Assembly: GCA_025603075.1 (NCBI GenBank)
Contig: MU626421.1
Location: 1-43,980, forward strand
DNA from: Neoconidiobolus thromboides FSU 785
Taxonomy: Eukaryota; Entomophthoromycota; Entomophthoromycetes; Entomophthorales; Neoconidiobolaceae
DNA: 43,980 bases
Reading direction: 5' to 3'
Positions 34,338-43,980 of the stretch are shown here, in pieces. The position numbers and the translations under genes were made by a program. A model generated the notes under the pieces. The model saw only the letters and a program-made list of their open reading frames with translations, did no database searches and was not told where the DNA came from. The stretch's first letter is position 1. Each line of letters starts with the position of its first letter.

Positions 34338-37300
34338 TGATAATGCACCCTAAGTATTAGCATGAGTTATTTTTTTTATTTTATTTTATTCAGTATGCTG
34401 TTAAAGGGATAGGGTATTATTTCAAATCAAGGATTATAGCTTAACTAATTATTTAAGATATTCTTCATAAAAACAGTGATTTATTCAAAAAAAATAATAG
34501 AAACTAAAAATAGAGAAGTTAGACTATACCAAGATGTTAACTAGAAGCGGAATATTTTCAAGGTGGAGTTTACCCATTTCAGATTGTAAAGCAAGTAAAC
34601 ATAGATTAGAACTAACTTAATCTTTAAAAAATAGTTAATAAAATAAACAAAATTTGGTACACTACTTAAGAAACGTCTCAACTAATAAAGCTTAAAAGTA
34701 ATAACATCGGTTTTTATAACGCCTAAATATTTTCCCTTAAATGTTATCATCTATTATAGTAAGTTGTGAAAAAAAAATAATAGTTGATTCAGAGCTCGTT
34801 TACTTAAATTAGTTGGAAAATTTCTTTATTTCGTAATTATTCACTTCTCTTAGTTTATTAAGAAATTTTTCAATTTATTGCGATTTTTACTTGTTGATAT
34901 TACTAGTATTTTTTATTAGCATAATAAGCTATACATTGATATTTATAATTTTAATAAATAGTGGTTTACCTAATTCAACTTGTAGCATGAATTTTAAACT
35001 CGTATTTAACATTCTATCAATTTATCTTTCTTATAATACTATTAAGATAGTTATGATAATAATAATAATTATTATTATAGAGACTAAAGTTCCTTTATAT
35101 GAATATTGAAATTTATTAAACTTGACTTATTATAGTCAAATGTGAGTATTTGAACTACGACCAACACTTTCTTAATTTTCCTTTCTTTTTCTTTAGTCTG
35201 TAATTGCTTACATACTTAGTTCAATAAACGACTTATAATTTGTATTAAGTCATTTCATTAACTAGTTACAGGTACTAATTGAAATGAATAAACAAGTATT
35301 TTCTTGTTATAATATGATCTTAAAAAGACCGATTTATTTAAAAACAAGAAAAATTATAGCTTAATTTTTAAAAACTCTAATTCTCGACTATTTAGTTTAG
35401 TTCAGTTCTGATATAATAACAAAAAAGCATAACTAATATATAAAAGCTCAATAATAATATTTTTTTGAAAGCTGCTCATCATTGAAAGTTATTATTTAAT
35501 ATAAATAAATATAAACCATGACTAAATATAAATAATAATTTGTTAACTATATTGATATATTTTAAATTCCCTTGATTTGTAAATGTTTACTTTTTTAAAT
35601 AACTTTATCATAAGTGATTTATTTTGAAATTATTTTTCCACCAAGTAATATATGCTCTTATTTATTTAGACACTTTATAATTTATTAATGAATTATCTTA
35701 TCCATTGATAGCGTATGCTATATGTATATTAGCATAACAACATGAAAACAGAAAGGAGACGAATGGCGAAGTTTCTAAAAAAAGGAATCACTTAAAATAG
35801 TAAGTTTGTTTAATATAAAATTATCATATTTATTTTTATAAGTGAATGTATCTTCTTTTTGTCAATAATTCTTTACTTTTTTTAATCAGATATATTAATT
35901 CTAAACCTATTCTTAAAGCTTATTGACTTTCAATTTCTCTTTTTACAAAAAATCAAGGGTTTAATTTTTTAAAGAATGGTTAGAAACATATATGCAGAAA
36001 AATGTAAAGATATTTTATAACATAACATTATGTATATTTAAAATTTTATAAAACGGCAGATAAATTTAAAGTACTATATTATTTATATAATCTTTATTTG
36101 TTATAATTACTACTTCAACTCTAACATCACAATATAAAAATCTACTAAGCTATTACTCAATTTATGAATGAGTTTACACACCGTATTCAATAATTCCAGT
36201 TATGGTCAATAACGCTAGACCATATAAGCAAAAACGCAACTAACCTTATAAAATGATGGACCGGCGGACAGCTAAATAAAGTTTGCGACATAGTTTTGCT
36301 TGTTTAATTTAATACCTTAATGTTAAGTTTCGTTCCATAGTATAAGACATTCCTTCTAGATTTTTATCTTTACTTTTAATATCGTTAAATGCTTTATGGT
36401 TGTTTTATTTCATTGTCTCTCTTTTTTCCCTCATTTTATAACCCCTCATTTTTTTATTATGTTTATTTTTGTTTCAGTAGTAGGGCTTATTTTTTTTATA
36501 AAATCAATGAATGGTAACTGAGAATAAATAAATATAACAAAAAGAATAACAATGAAAGAAGTTCAAAATAAAAGAAGTTCAAAATAAAGCAATCCTTTAA
36601 TTAGGAAAACAGTATTTAATTAGGAAAATAGTAGTTTATTATATCAATTTAATAAATTAACATTGACCTATCTATTGAATAAAACCCACCGCCATAAATA
36701 AAACAAAATACACAAAAAATAAGAGTATATAAACTTTGATATGAAATCATCTACCAATCAAAATATATATCAATCAACCATCCAAGCTAATAGCAAACTT
36801 TCTCAACATTCGGCATTATCTAGTTACTTAAATAATCAATTTTTATGATTAATTTGTCAATCTTAAAATATAAACTTTTCTTTATTTTAATTTTTATAGT
36901 TTAAGTAATAATCTAATAAAGCTGAATTTTATTGGCCCTATAGAGTTTAAATTAAAAGTTCATTAAAGCGAAAGAAAAGCAAAAACAAAACAAACAAACA
37001 GCAATAAATGAAAGTAAGCCTCAATCTTATAGCAAATAAATCGGATAGTAAATATGGTGTTGTTTTTTAAGTTGGAATTTTCATGTAAAAAATTCAATAT
37101 GTCGTTAAATGAAATTGGTAGTTCAATCTATCGATTTTTATTGGTTAAATAAGACCCAATCAAAATACCGCTTTTTTTGCAGGAAAATAATAAATTTTGA
37201 TTATTTTAAATAATTAAAATAGTATTAAGGGTCTGAGTTATCATTTTTATTACTTGATATTTGTATGAAATTATTTTAACAAATAATTTTGCCAAGTGAA

Positions 37301-37804
37301 TTAGCGCCAAAATAAAATTATGGTGAAAATGGTACCTAATTTCATATTAGGGCTATCAGCCCACATCGTTTTTTCAAGAATATGTAGAAATAAAATTCAA
37401 TGAGAGATACACAATTTTCTGTACTATTAAATAAAATGTATAGCATTTTAGTTCATAATTTCACCTTAATATTATTATCTAAAAATAGATTTATTTCTTA
37501 ATTTAGATTTCTCTTCGAAAAGTTTATTTACATTAAAGTCAAGTAATGGTATTATAGATTTTAATTCTTTTGTGTACTACTTGAACTTATTGTAATTAAT
37601 TATGTATCTAGTATAATTTAAAAAATTCATAAGTTTATATTATTAGATCCACTCAATGGAATTTTATTACGTAAAGGTTGAAAAAAGAAGTAAAGATAAG
37701 ATTATTTCAGTATTATATTATAAAAATTAAGAGAGAAGGAGGAAATGAATCAACTAATTACAAGGTCAACAGGAATAAAAGAATAATACGATTTGGAAAA
37801 ACAA

Positions 37805-38641
37805 TCAAAATCGATTAAATTCCAATGATGAAGCAGAGCTAGGATTACTCATACTTGAGTTATTAGATTGATTGATTAAACTCAACATTTCCAACTGTGA
37901 TACATTTTTTCTACATTTTTTAGAAGATAAATGACGCTTATAGATATCGGATCTATAAAACGATTTCTGACATGTTTTGCATTCATATGGCCTTAAATTG
38001 ATATGAGTTAATACATGACGACGCATTGAATTCTTACGTGAAAATTCAATATTACATACTGGGCATACGAAGTGACCAGCGGATTTAATACATCCTGGCT
38101 CATTACAGTCCTCTTTACCACCACATGGGCACTTGTTTGTTGGGCAACGTTTTGCTTTCAAGGCTCTTGGAGTTGGTTCTCTTGAAATCAAATTTTGTGG
38201 GATATCCAATAGTTTTTCATCTACAGAATATGAGCTGGGCATGCTTGGAGAAGTTGCGGCAGCATTGCTACTGATTTCCCAATGTTGTTGGTTTTGTTGA
38301 TCAAATTCAAAATGGTTGGTTGGGGATGGTACTGAAAAGGTAGGAGAATTCATAAACATATCTTGAGATATTCTAAGTGGGGAAAATGGCTGTACATTGG
38401 ATGGTATGGTATAGTTTGCCATTGTAGCACTCATTGGCTCGCTTTCAAATGAAGATGAAAATAAATTTGGTGAGCAGTAAGTGGAGTTCATGTTATTTGG
38501 GGTATTGATATTCATGTTCATAAATGGAGTATATGGAATACTAGGAGAATCGGGAGATGGGTAGTTTTCCATGTAGTTGTTTATGTGAAACAAAGATGCT
38601 TCATTTAAAGGGGTAATGTTTGGATAACGAGAATTAATCAT
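37805..38641 (-). CDS. C2H2 zinc-finger transcription factor
   Basis: Predicted nuclear DNA-binding regulator. A single exon encodes 278 residues. The first 150 residues are Ser/Pro/Asn/Met-rich and look like a disordered activation region. A Cys cluster follows (C166, C171, C173, C179, C184: RCPTNKCPCGGKEDCNEPGC). Two fingers come next. Finger 1 has C193, C196, H209 and H213 (FVCPVCNIEFSRKNSMRRHV). Finger 2 has C221, C224, H237 and C243, so its fourth ligand is Cys (C2HC) after a five-residue spacer. The linker INLRPYE resembles the usual TGEKPY. The tail is Ser/Asn-rich. A minus-strand TATAAATA lies 66-73 bases upstream of the ATG. The gene is isolated, with 4.5 kb and more than 5 kb of desert on its sides, so target genes cannot be inferred. 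Confidence 0.9.
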   Translation of the reverse strand: MINSRYPNITPLNEASLFHINNYMENYPSPDSPSIPYTPFMNMNINTPNNMNSTYCSPNLFSSSFESEPMSATMANYTIPSNVQPFSPLRISQDMFMNSPTFSVPSPTNHFEFDQQNQQHWEISSNAAATSPSMPSSYSVDEKLLDIPQNLISREPTPRALKAKRCPTNKCPCGGKEDCNEPGCIKSAGHFVCPVCNIEFSRKNSMRRHVLTHINLRPYECKTCQKSFYRSDIYKRHLSSKKCRKNVSQLEMLSLINQSNNSSMSNPSSASSLEFNRF

Positions 38642-38706
38642 ATTAAAGTATTAAAATATAAGAGTTTTAAATTTTTTTTATAAATTGAATGAAGCAAAAA
38701 TCCGAG

Positions 38707-38714
38707 TATTTATA
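38707..38714 (-). promoter_or_regulatory. TATA box of the zinc-finger gene
   Basis: TATAAATA on the minus strand, 66-73 bases upstream of the ATG at 38641. The identical 8-mer lies at a similar place upstream of the reductase gene. The chance of a random match in this composition is not small. Confidence 0.4.
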
Positions 38715-39058
38715 TCTTTTTTTTAAAAATTAATTTCAAATAATAAACAATAATAACTGCTTTGAAAATATAAAAGTAATAACAATTATATGCTAAAAAA
38801 GAATTGAAATAAATCTCGGGAACTAGCTGAATTATGCATAAAAAGAATAAATAAGATAAATTAAGGTAAAATCAACAATCCAACTTAAATTGAAACTTAA
38901 TGATTTAAGTCATTTTAAATTCAAAAAATTTCAAAAGTACTCATTAAAAATTTTATGCACTTGATCAATTAATTGAACCACTAATGCTTTTTAAATAGAT
39001 AAATAGAAATAGAATATAGAAACAGTAAAACATAGGCAACAAAATATGAAGCTATAGA

Positions 39059-39090
39059 GTATATAATAATATATAATAATATATGATAAT
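39059..39090. repeat. 10 bp tandem repeat
   Basis: Three units of ATATAATAAT with one change in the last. Simple-sequence DNA. Confidence 0.75.
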
Positions 39091-39531
39091 ATTGAATGAA
39101 ACTACATAATGAATTTAATTTAAGAGGTAGATATGTTCATTATACATAACATGACGATAATTTGTGATGACAACCTACTTTTTGCATTTCAAACTTTTGA
39201 TTTTAGCTTTCCTTTTTTAGCTTGTTTTTCACACAGCCAATCAAATAAATCAAAAGCTAAATTTTGGACTTGTTACCGTTTTTATCACTTTCCTTTTCAG
39301 TCAAAAAAATTATGCTCATAAATTTTGATTAAAATATAGATGATTTGTATATTATATTTTATTATATTACTTAATTATTATAAAATTTAAATTAAATATA
39401 TCATAGTATTAATATTATATTATATTATATTATTTAATGATAATTATTTAGTTGAGAAAATAACAATGAAGATTAAAAATAGCTTCTAATAAACATCGGT
39501 AAAACTAGTTAATTGATATTTTAATTGAGTC

Positions 39532-39681
39532 ATGAAACTTTTGTTTCAAATTTCTCATTTTCATTCAAGTTTATTAATAGCAGCTGTAGCAGCAATATCA
39601 ACAACATTTCAATCACCTTCGTACTCTATTATTATTATCATTATTAATTTATTTTTAAATCCACCCACTAATTTGTACTAA
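39532..39681 (+). CDS. Possible signal-peptide ORF (49 codons)
   Basis: An ATG frame encoding MKLLFQISHFHSSLLIAAVA then AISTTFQSPSYS, which has the charged start, hydrophobic core and small residues of a secretion signal. After the core the frame runs into a run of six Ile encoded by an ATT repeat and stops. It could be the first exon of a small secreted protein, a relic, or chance; I could not find a convincing second exon. Confidence 0.2.
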   Translation: MKLLFQISHFHSSLLIAAVAAISTTFQSPSYSIIIIIINLFLNPPTNLY

Positions 39682-40977
39682 AGTATTAATGGACTTAAAT
39701 TTATTAGTATAGTAGTGTCTTATTAATAAAAAAAAGTGCTACCAGTTTATAGCTAATTAAAAAATAAATTTAATTGATTTTACATTTATTACAATTATTA
39801 ATAAAGTTGATCTAATAAATAGTGTATAGTGTTATTAACTAATTAATGGTTGGTTTATTACCGTCTTACTTTCATTTGCTATGTATTTTTGTTATTCTTT
39901 AAATAGATTATTTGAACAACTTGTTTTATACAGTCATTACAGCTCTTTTGGGATATGACTAACTGCTATTTTAACAAGAAAGTTATATTAAAAATCGTCA
40001 AAATAAAATATCAAGCATTAGAAAACTGACTATGTAAATAAATTAACTATAAAAATCAACGCTAAAAAAGCCATAAAAGAGTTGCAACAACTATATTACG
40101 CAATAAAACGCCAACTAAAATTCAATATAGTTCCTTAGCTGATATTTTATATTTCAGTTAGGGTGGTTTAAAGTTGACTTTTGGAATAAGTACTTCAGAA
40201 ATAGCATAGAAAATGAAAGCTCTTAGATAAAGAATAAAAGTTCACATTTTAACTTCTAAGACCTTTTAAAATGAAAATTGGTATATGTTTTAAACATCAG
40301 TCCTATTTCTTTTTGTTTTATTAAAATTGGTTTTGTTTTTTGTTGTTATTAGTGATACATCATATTGTCATTTTTATTACTGGACTTTAAAGATTTAAAG
40401 TATAACTTGTACTAATAAAGTGAAACAAAAATGAAACAAAAAAAATAAAACTCGTAATCTTAATTAATTAAATGTCCCTGTTTCTTATTATTGTTGCAAT
40501 TTTATAGCAAATCTAATTTATAGCTACATGCTACACTAATAGATAATACTTTGTAATAGAGATAAACTAATTTTGTACCTTATAAAGTAACTTTAACAAG
40601 TTTCTATTTTTAAACTATGCTCAACTTATCACTATTAGTATTAAAAGATAAAATTGAATCATTCTCTTCTACCATTAGTCGTTTTTCCCTTTTCCCTTAA
40701 GTCAATTTATTTTTTATATTATTTAATGCGGTACTATAGCTATACTTATTCATAACGATAAGTTATTATTATTTTTATATATAACTATTTGTATGTTTAA
40801 GTTTTTATTCCTGTTATTTGCTTATTTATTTATAGTGGCGAACTTTGAATATTAATCAATTTATTGTAAAATGGGTAATTTGATAACATTTTTCCTAAAT
40901 CATTATTTAATTTAGGCAACTAATACTTTTAACTTTAACACTTGTAAATTAATTAAATTTTGATTTTCAACCTCACA

Positions 40978-41180
40978 ATGAAACTTGTACTAATACACCA
41001 ACTTTGTGCTTTCTGTTGGGTTTTAGCATGTTTAGTTATCGCCGAAACATGAAAAGTAAATTTGTTGCATAGACTTAGATTGACGAATATGTTTCAATTA
41101 TATTAAGGCAAGAACACCCGTCATCTACTATTGATAATAAACAAGATTTTGATTCAAGAAGAATAGTAGGGTGCGTTTAA
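40978..41180 (+). pseudogene. Possible relic of a secreted protein (signal peptide, then a propeptide-like frame)
   Basis: An ATG frame at 40978-41052 encodes MKLVLIHQLCAFCWVLACLV then IAET and TGA, a good signal-peptide shape in a locally GC-richer patch. About 57 bases on, another frame (41109-41180) reads QEHPSSTIDNKQDFDSRRIV then GCV and stop. RRIVG resembles the activation site of trypsin-type protease precursors. No donor and acceptor pair joins the two in frame, and no protease body follows, so if real it is broken. Confidence 0.2.
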
Positions 41181-41827
41181 AAAAGCTAGCAATCGTTTAG
41201 CTATGAAAACAGGAATTCAAAATCCAAAGAACAGTTTTAAAATCAAAAAATATAACGGCAAGGCTAAGTAAAAAAATATATGAAAAGTGTAAAATGATCA
41301 AACGGAAATTTATCTTTAGTAACGTGATTTTGAAGCTGATATAATAAAAAGGCATAATCATAGCGAAATTGAACTAAAGTAAATAAATATGGTAAGTTGA
41401 ATTTTTTATATAGAACCAATAAATAAATTTAGAACTAAATAAAGTAATCCAAACACTTTTCAAATGATCTATTTTCGCTATTTATTTTTAAAAAGCTTGA
41501 TAATCAATATGTCTGTTTAATAATTAGTAGAATATAGAAATTTATTATATTGTACTGTTTTTTGTGGTTCAATAAGTTACTTGAATTGACATTATCTTCT
41601 CCCTAATTAAACTATATTGGCTTCAATCATTTGTTGTATTACCATCATCATTATTATCATTGTCCTATTGCCACTTTATTATTATTATTTTGAAAAATAT
41701 AGACAATTGCAAATACAAGTGATAAAACTTAAAATACAAAAATGGTAAATTAAAAGGCTGTTAGAATAAAAATCAAGTTTAATCTTTATTCTTCAACCAC
41801 TGTAGTTCTTAATATAATAAGCAGGTT

Positions 41828-42030
41828 TAAATTGTGATAATATAATTAAGTTGGTCTAATACTACCATATATTCTTTAGTATAAACTCGGGGATCACCTT
41901 TTATTTATTCAAGTAGTTCCGGAGAAAAATCAACAACACCTTTATTAATAAAACCATTCTTTACACTATGACAAAGTAGATTTATCCTGAACCTTATTAA
42001 AAACTCTAGTAAAACTTTGGTAGATGTCAT
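41828..42030 (-). pseudogene. Decayed coding trace
   Basis: On the minus strand an ATG at 42030 opens 41 codons ending VVDFSPELLE and a TAA (41905-41907). The same frame then stays open for about 25 more codons (IKGDPRVYTKEYMVVLDQLN). Upstream, 42031-42135 reads basic protein-like sequence (TSKKYPWSKNKVSFKRAKFK) before a stop. The amino-acid make-up is more gene-like than that of the surrounding desert. The family is not recognised. Confidence 0.22.
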
Positions 42031-43638
42031 TTACTTTAATGTTTTACGATATGTATTCATATGCTCTTTGTTTTTAAACTTAGCTCTTTTGAATGATACC
42101 TTATTCTTGCTCCAAGGATACTTCTTCGACGTAAAGTGTCTAAAGATAAGGTTGAATAAATTTAAAATTTTATAAAAACAAAAAATTAATAATAAAATTA
42201 AAAAATAGGGTGAAAATATTTGAAAGTTATTTTTATTTTTAAATTAGTCAAAAAAATCAAGACTTTGCAATTGAAAAAAATTATAAAATAAATGCTATGG
42301 CATTAAAATACTTGTTTTAATAAAAGTTTGTAGTTTGGAATTTATATATAGCCTCTTGAGCATCATTCACTTTTGCAGAAACTCGGTTAGAGTTAATCTC
42401 TTGGAGCGAATTTGTCAAAGATAGATATTTAACCAATAAGATTTAAAATTAGTTAATTGAATCAATTTTTGATAAGCTAAACTTTTCTGAGTTTATTGAT
42501 TAAATGCTATTATTTTTAAGTTGAACGGATATAACCATCTTAATTACTCAATAAGCTAAAAAAATAGATCATTTAGAAGTATAGTAAAGACGTAATTTAA
42601 TACAACTTTTTCTCTCCTTCTTTTAAATATAAAAACTTAAAAATATATCGTATTAGCTTTAAAAAGCCACCTTTTTTTAAAATTAACTCCTAGATGGGCC
42701 TTATAGATGGTTGTTTTAATAATAAGTTCTATGGTCTTTAAAAACTACTAAGCTTTAAGTAGCAGCAGTCTGAGAAGCATATTCCTATTATTCTTTTTTG
42801 TATGAGTATTTCCAAACTATCATATTTGTCTCAAGATAACTTTGAACAAACTGCAATATATTTTTTAATAATAATTCAAAACTAAAATGAGCAATAAAAC
42901 TTTGAGTAGAAATTAAATAAATATATCTAAAACTGCAACAACGTTTGTTTCAATATTTTGAAATTTGTTTAAATTCCTTTAAATTATTATTAGAAATATT
43001 TATTAAAACTTGCTCAAATTTCCTTCTAGAGATAATTGTGACAAACCAAAATACTAAATAAGAATAATTAAGAAAGTAATTTTATTGTAAAGGATAAAAG
43101 CTATATGAGAAAAATGGAACATAGGTTAATTTAAAAATTGCGAGTTCTGAAACTAACCATATAATTTTATTTGGAGCAAATAGTACTATATAGACATATA
43201 TAAGTTGCTAATTATATTTTATAATCATCCTATTAAATTTTCAAAATATTTAACATCTTGAATAATTAAAATTTTATTTAATCCACTTTTAAGCGTATTT
43301 TGTTGTAATACTTCATAAATGATAGAAAAGTTTATGAAGTATCTCCCAAAATAACTTTAAGTAGTCTAGTTGTTATGATCATATTAAATTTAATACAGGA
43401 ACTGATATAAATTTCTTTAGAAGTTAAAACAGCAAAATGAATGTAAAAAAGAGGACTCAAGTAAAAAAGTTTGGAAATAGAAAACGGTAAAATATGAGAA
43501 AGTTAGTTTAGTATATAAAAACAGCATAAAGTATCAACTAAATATATAGCTTGTGTTAATTTTAAGTTATATATAAAAGGGGTATAGGTTTTGAAAATGA
43601 TACACAAGAGACTATGGGTTTTTTGCAATCGTTATATA

Positions 43639-43736
43639 GGGATGTTTTTTTTGATTTCATTATTTTTACATCTTTTAAGCGTTATTTAAGTGGAAAAATT
43701 GCTAGTAAAATTCTTAAATACAAAAATACATCCCCA
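43639..43736. repeat. MITE-like inverted-repeat element, copy G
   Basis: A complete copy from GGGATGTTTTTTTTGATTTC to CAAAAATACATCCCC, with the interior TTTTAAGCGTTATTTAAGTGG. Both termini are well kept. Confidence 0.88.
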
Positions 43737-43928
43737 TACTATTAAAACAATCAAGTAGTAAAAATGTTGAGTTATTTACTCAATAATTAACTATGTTTAG
43801 TTATTAGGTTAATGATCATATTTTATATTGAAATAAAGTAAACACTATATTAACTAAACACTGTACCAATTTAACCTGAATTTAGTAAGTAATCTAATAT
43901 AAGTTTTATTAGATTTATTTAATTATTT

Positions 43929-43980
43929 GGGACTGTTTTTTTAGTTTTATTGTTTTCCATTTTTTAAGCGCTATTTGAGT
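43929..43980. repeat. MITE-like inverted-repeat element, copy H, cut by window end
   Basis: It starts GGGACTGTTTTTTTAGTTTTATTG and reaches the interior TTTTTTAAGCGCTATTTGAGT where the window stops. It lies about 190 bases after copy G in the same orientation. Confidence 0.8.

Larger units (their letters stand above)
33323..37804. other. AT-rich gene desert
   Basis: 4.5 kb without a supported gene. Contents: one dispersed inverted-repeat element (33799-33893), an 8 bp tandem repeat (34301-34337), and two small palindromes. These are GGAGTT-T-AACTCC near 33677 and GGGCT-ATC-AGCCC at 37350-37362. A 72-codon open frame at 34891-35109 is low-complexity Ile/Leu sequence without an ATG start and is not counted. 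The 3' flank of the zinc-finger gene lies at the right end. Confidence 0.55.
38642..43980. other. AT-rich gene desert, right end
   Basis: 5.3 kb without a firm gene. It contains the TATA box of the zinc-finger gene (38707-38714), a 10 bp tandem repeat (39059-39090), and two short signal-peptide-like open frames (39532-39681 and 40978-41052). It also contains a decayed minus-strand coding trace (41828-42030), one complete dispersed element (43639-43736) and one cut by the window end (43929-43980). Confidence 0.5.

Noticed and set aside
34891-35109. Hydrophobic 72-codon frame that might be a membrane peptide
   Set aside because: It begins at TTG, not ATG, and its hydrophobicity is an Ile/Leu artefact of AT-rich repeats, including an (ATA)n run.
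37350-37362. GGGCT-ATC-AGCCC palindrome as a structured RNA or terminator
   Set aside because: Five base pairs only and isolated; too short to support a call, although GC-rich for its surroundings.
34301-37804. Centromere or replication origin in the desert
   Set aside because: AT-richness alone is not evidence; there is no long satellite array or conserved origin motif.
39133-39321. 62-codon frame with an ATG
   Set aside because: No signal, domain or repeat; Phe/Ser-rich sequence as expected from random T-rich DNA.

Overview
The window is nuclear DNA of a strongly AT-rich eukaryote, most likely an early-diverging fungus. The reasons are: (i) I could place about 51 GT-AG introns, nearly all 44-75 nt long (extremes 40 and 107); (ii) there is a MesA/Afi1-type polarity protein, a fungal family; (iii) the set includes CHMP7, SNAPC3, a PIG3-type reductase and an AFG2B-like ATPase, a combination better kept in Mucoromycota-type lineages than in yeasts. 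The base composition, long gene-free deserts and a dispersed ~95 bp inverted-repeat element fit Glomeromycotina (arbuscular mycorrhizal fungi). That placement is inference.

Layout. 1-6 kb: two tandem DHA1-type MFS transporters on the minus strand, the first cut by the window edge. 7.9-9.85 kb: ABCE1/Rli1 (minus). 10.47 kb: tRNA-Lys(UUU) (minus). 10.7-13.3 kb: a nine-exon MesA/Afi1 homologue (plus). 13.8-15.4 kb: an unrecognised coiled-coil protein. 15.5-17.0 kb: an eleven-exon PIG3-like quinone oxidoreductase (minus) with a CRE/CCAAT/TATA promoter. 17.4 kb: a small basic protein. 18.2-19.7 kb: CHMP7 (ESCRT-III). 20.1-20.6 kb: LSm8 (minus). 21.2-21.4 kb: ATP synthase subunit j/Atp18 (minus). 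22.9-25.1 kb: a CLASP-like TOG protein with a Glu-rich tail. 25.6-28.0 kb: a ten-exon AFG2-family AAA ATPase. 28.0-29.4 kb: SNAPC3/SNAP50 (minus). 29.7-31.5 kb: a probable mitochondrial helical protein. 31.7-33.3 kb: DPH7. 37.8-38.6 kb: a C2H2 zinc-finger regulator (minus). The rest, above all 33.3-37.8 and 38.6-44.0 kb, is AT-rich desert with simple repeats, element copies and a few weak gene traces.

The genes are mostly single-copy housekeeping functions: translation (ABCE1, tRNA-Lys, DPH7, and AFG2-type ribosome maturation), RNA (LSm8, SNAPC3), membranes and polarity (CHMP7, MesA, CLASP) and mitochondria (Atp18, helical protein). They do not form one pathway or a recognisable gene cluster. 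I did not find a convincing new multi-gene system. The most useful leads are the dispersed inverted-repeat element, the intron difference between the tandem transporters, the reductase promoter, the unrecognised coiled-coil protein, the Glu-rich CLASP-like protein, and two signal-peptide-like reading frames in the right-hand desert.
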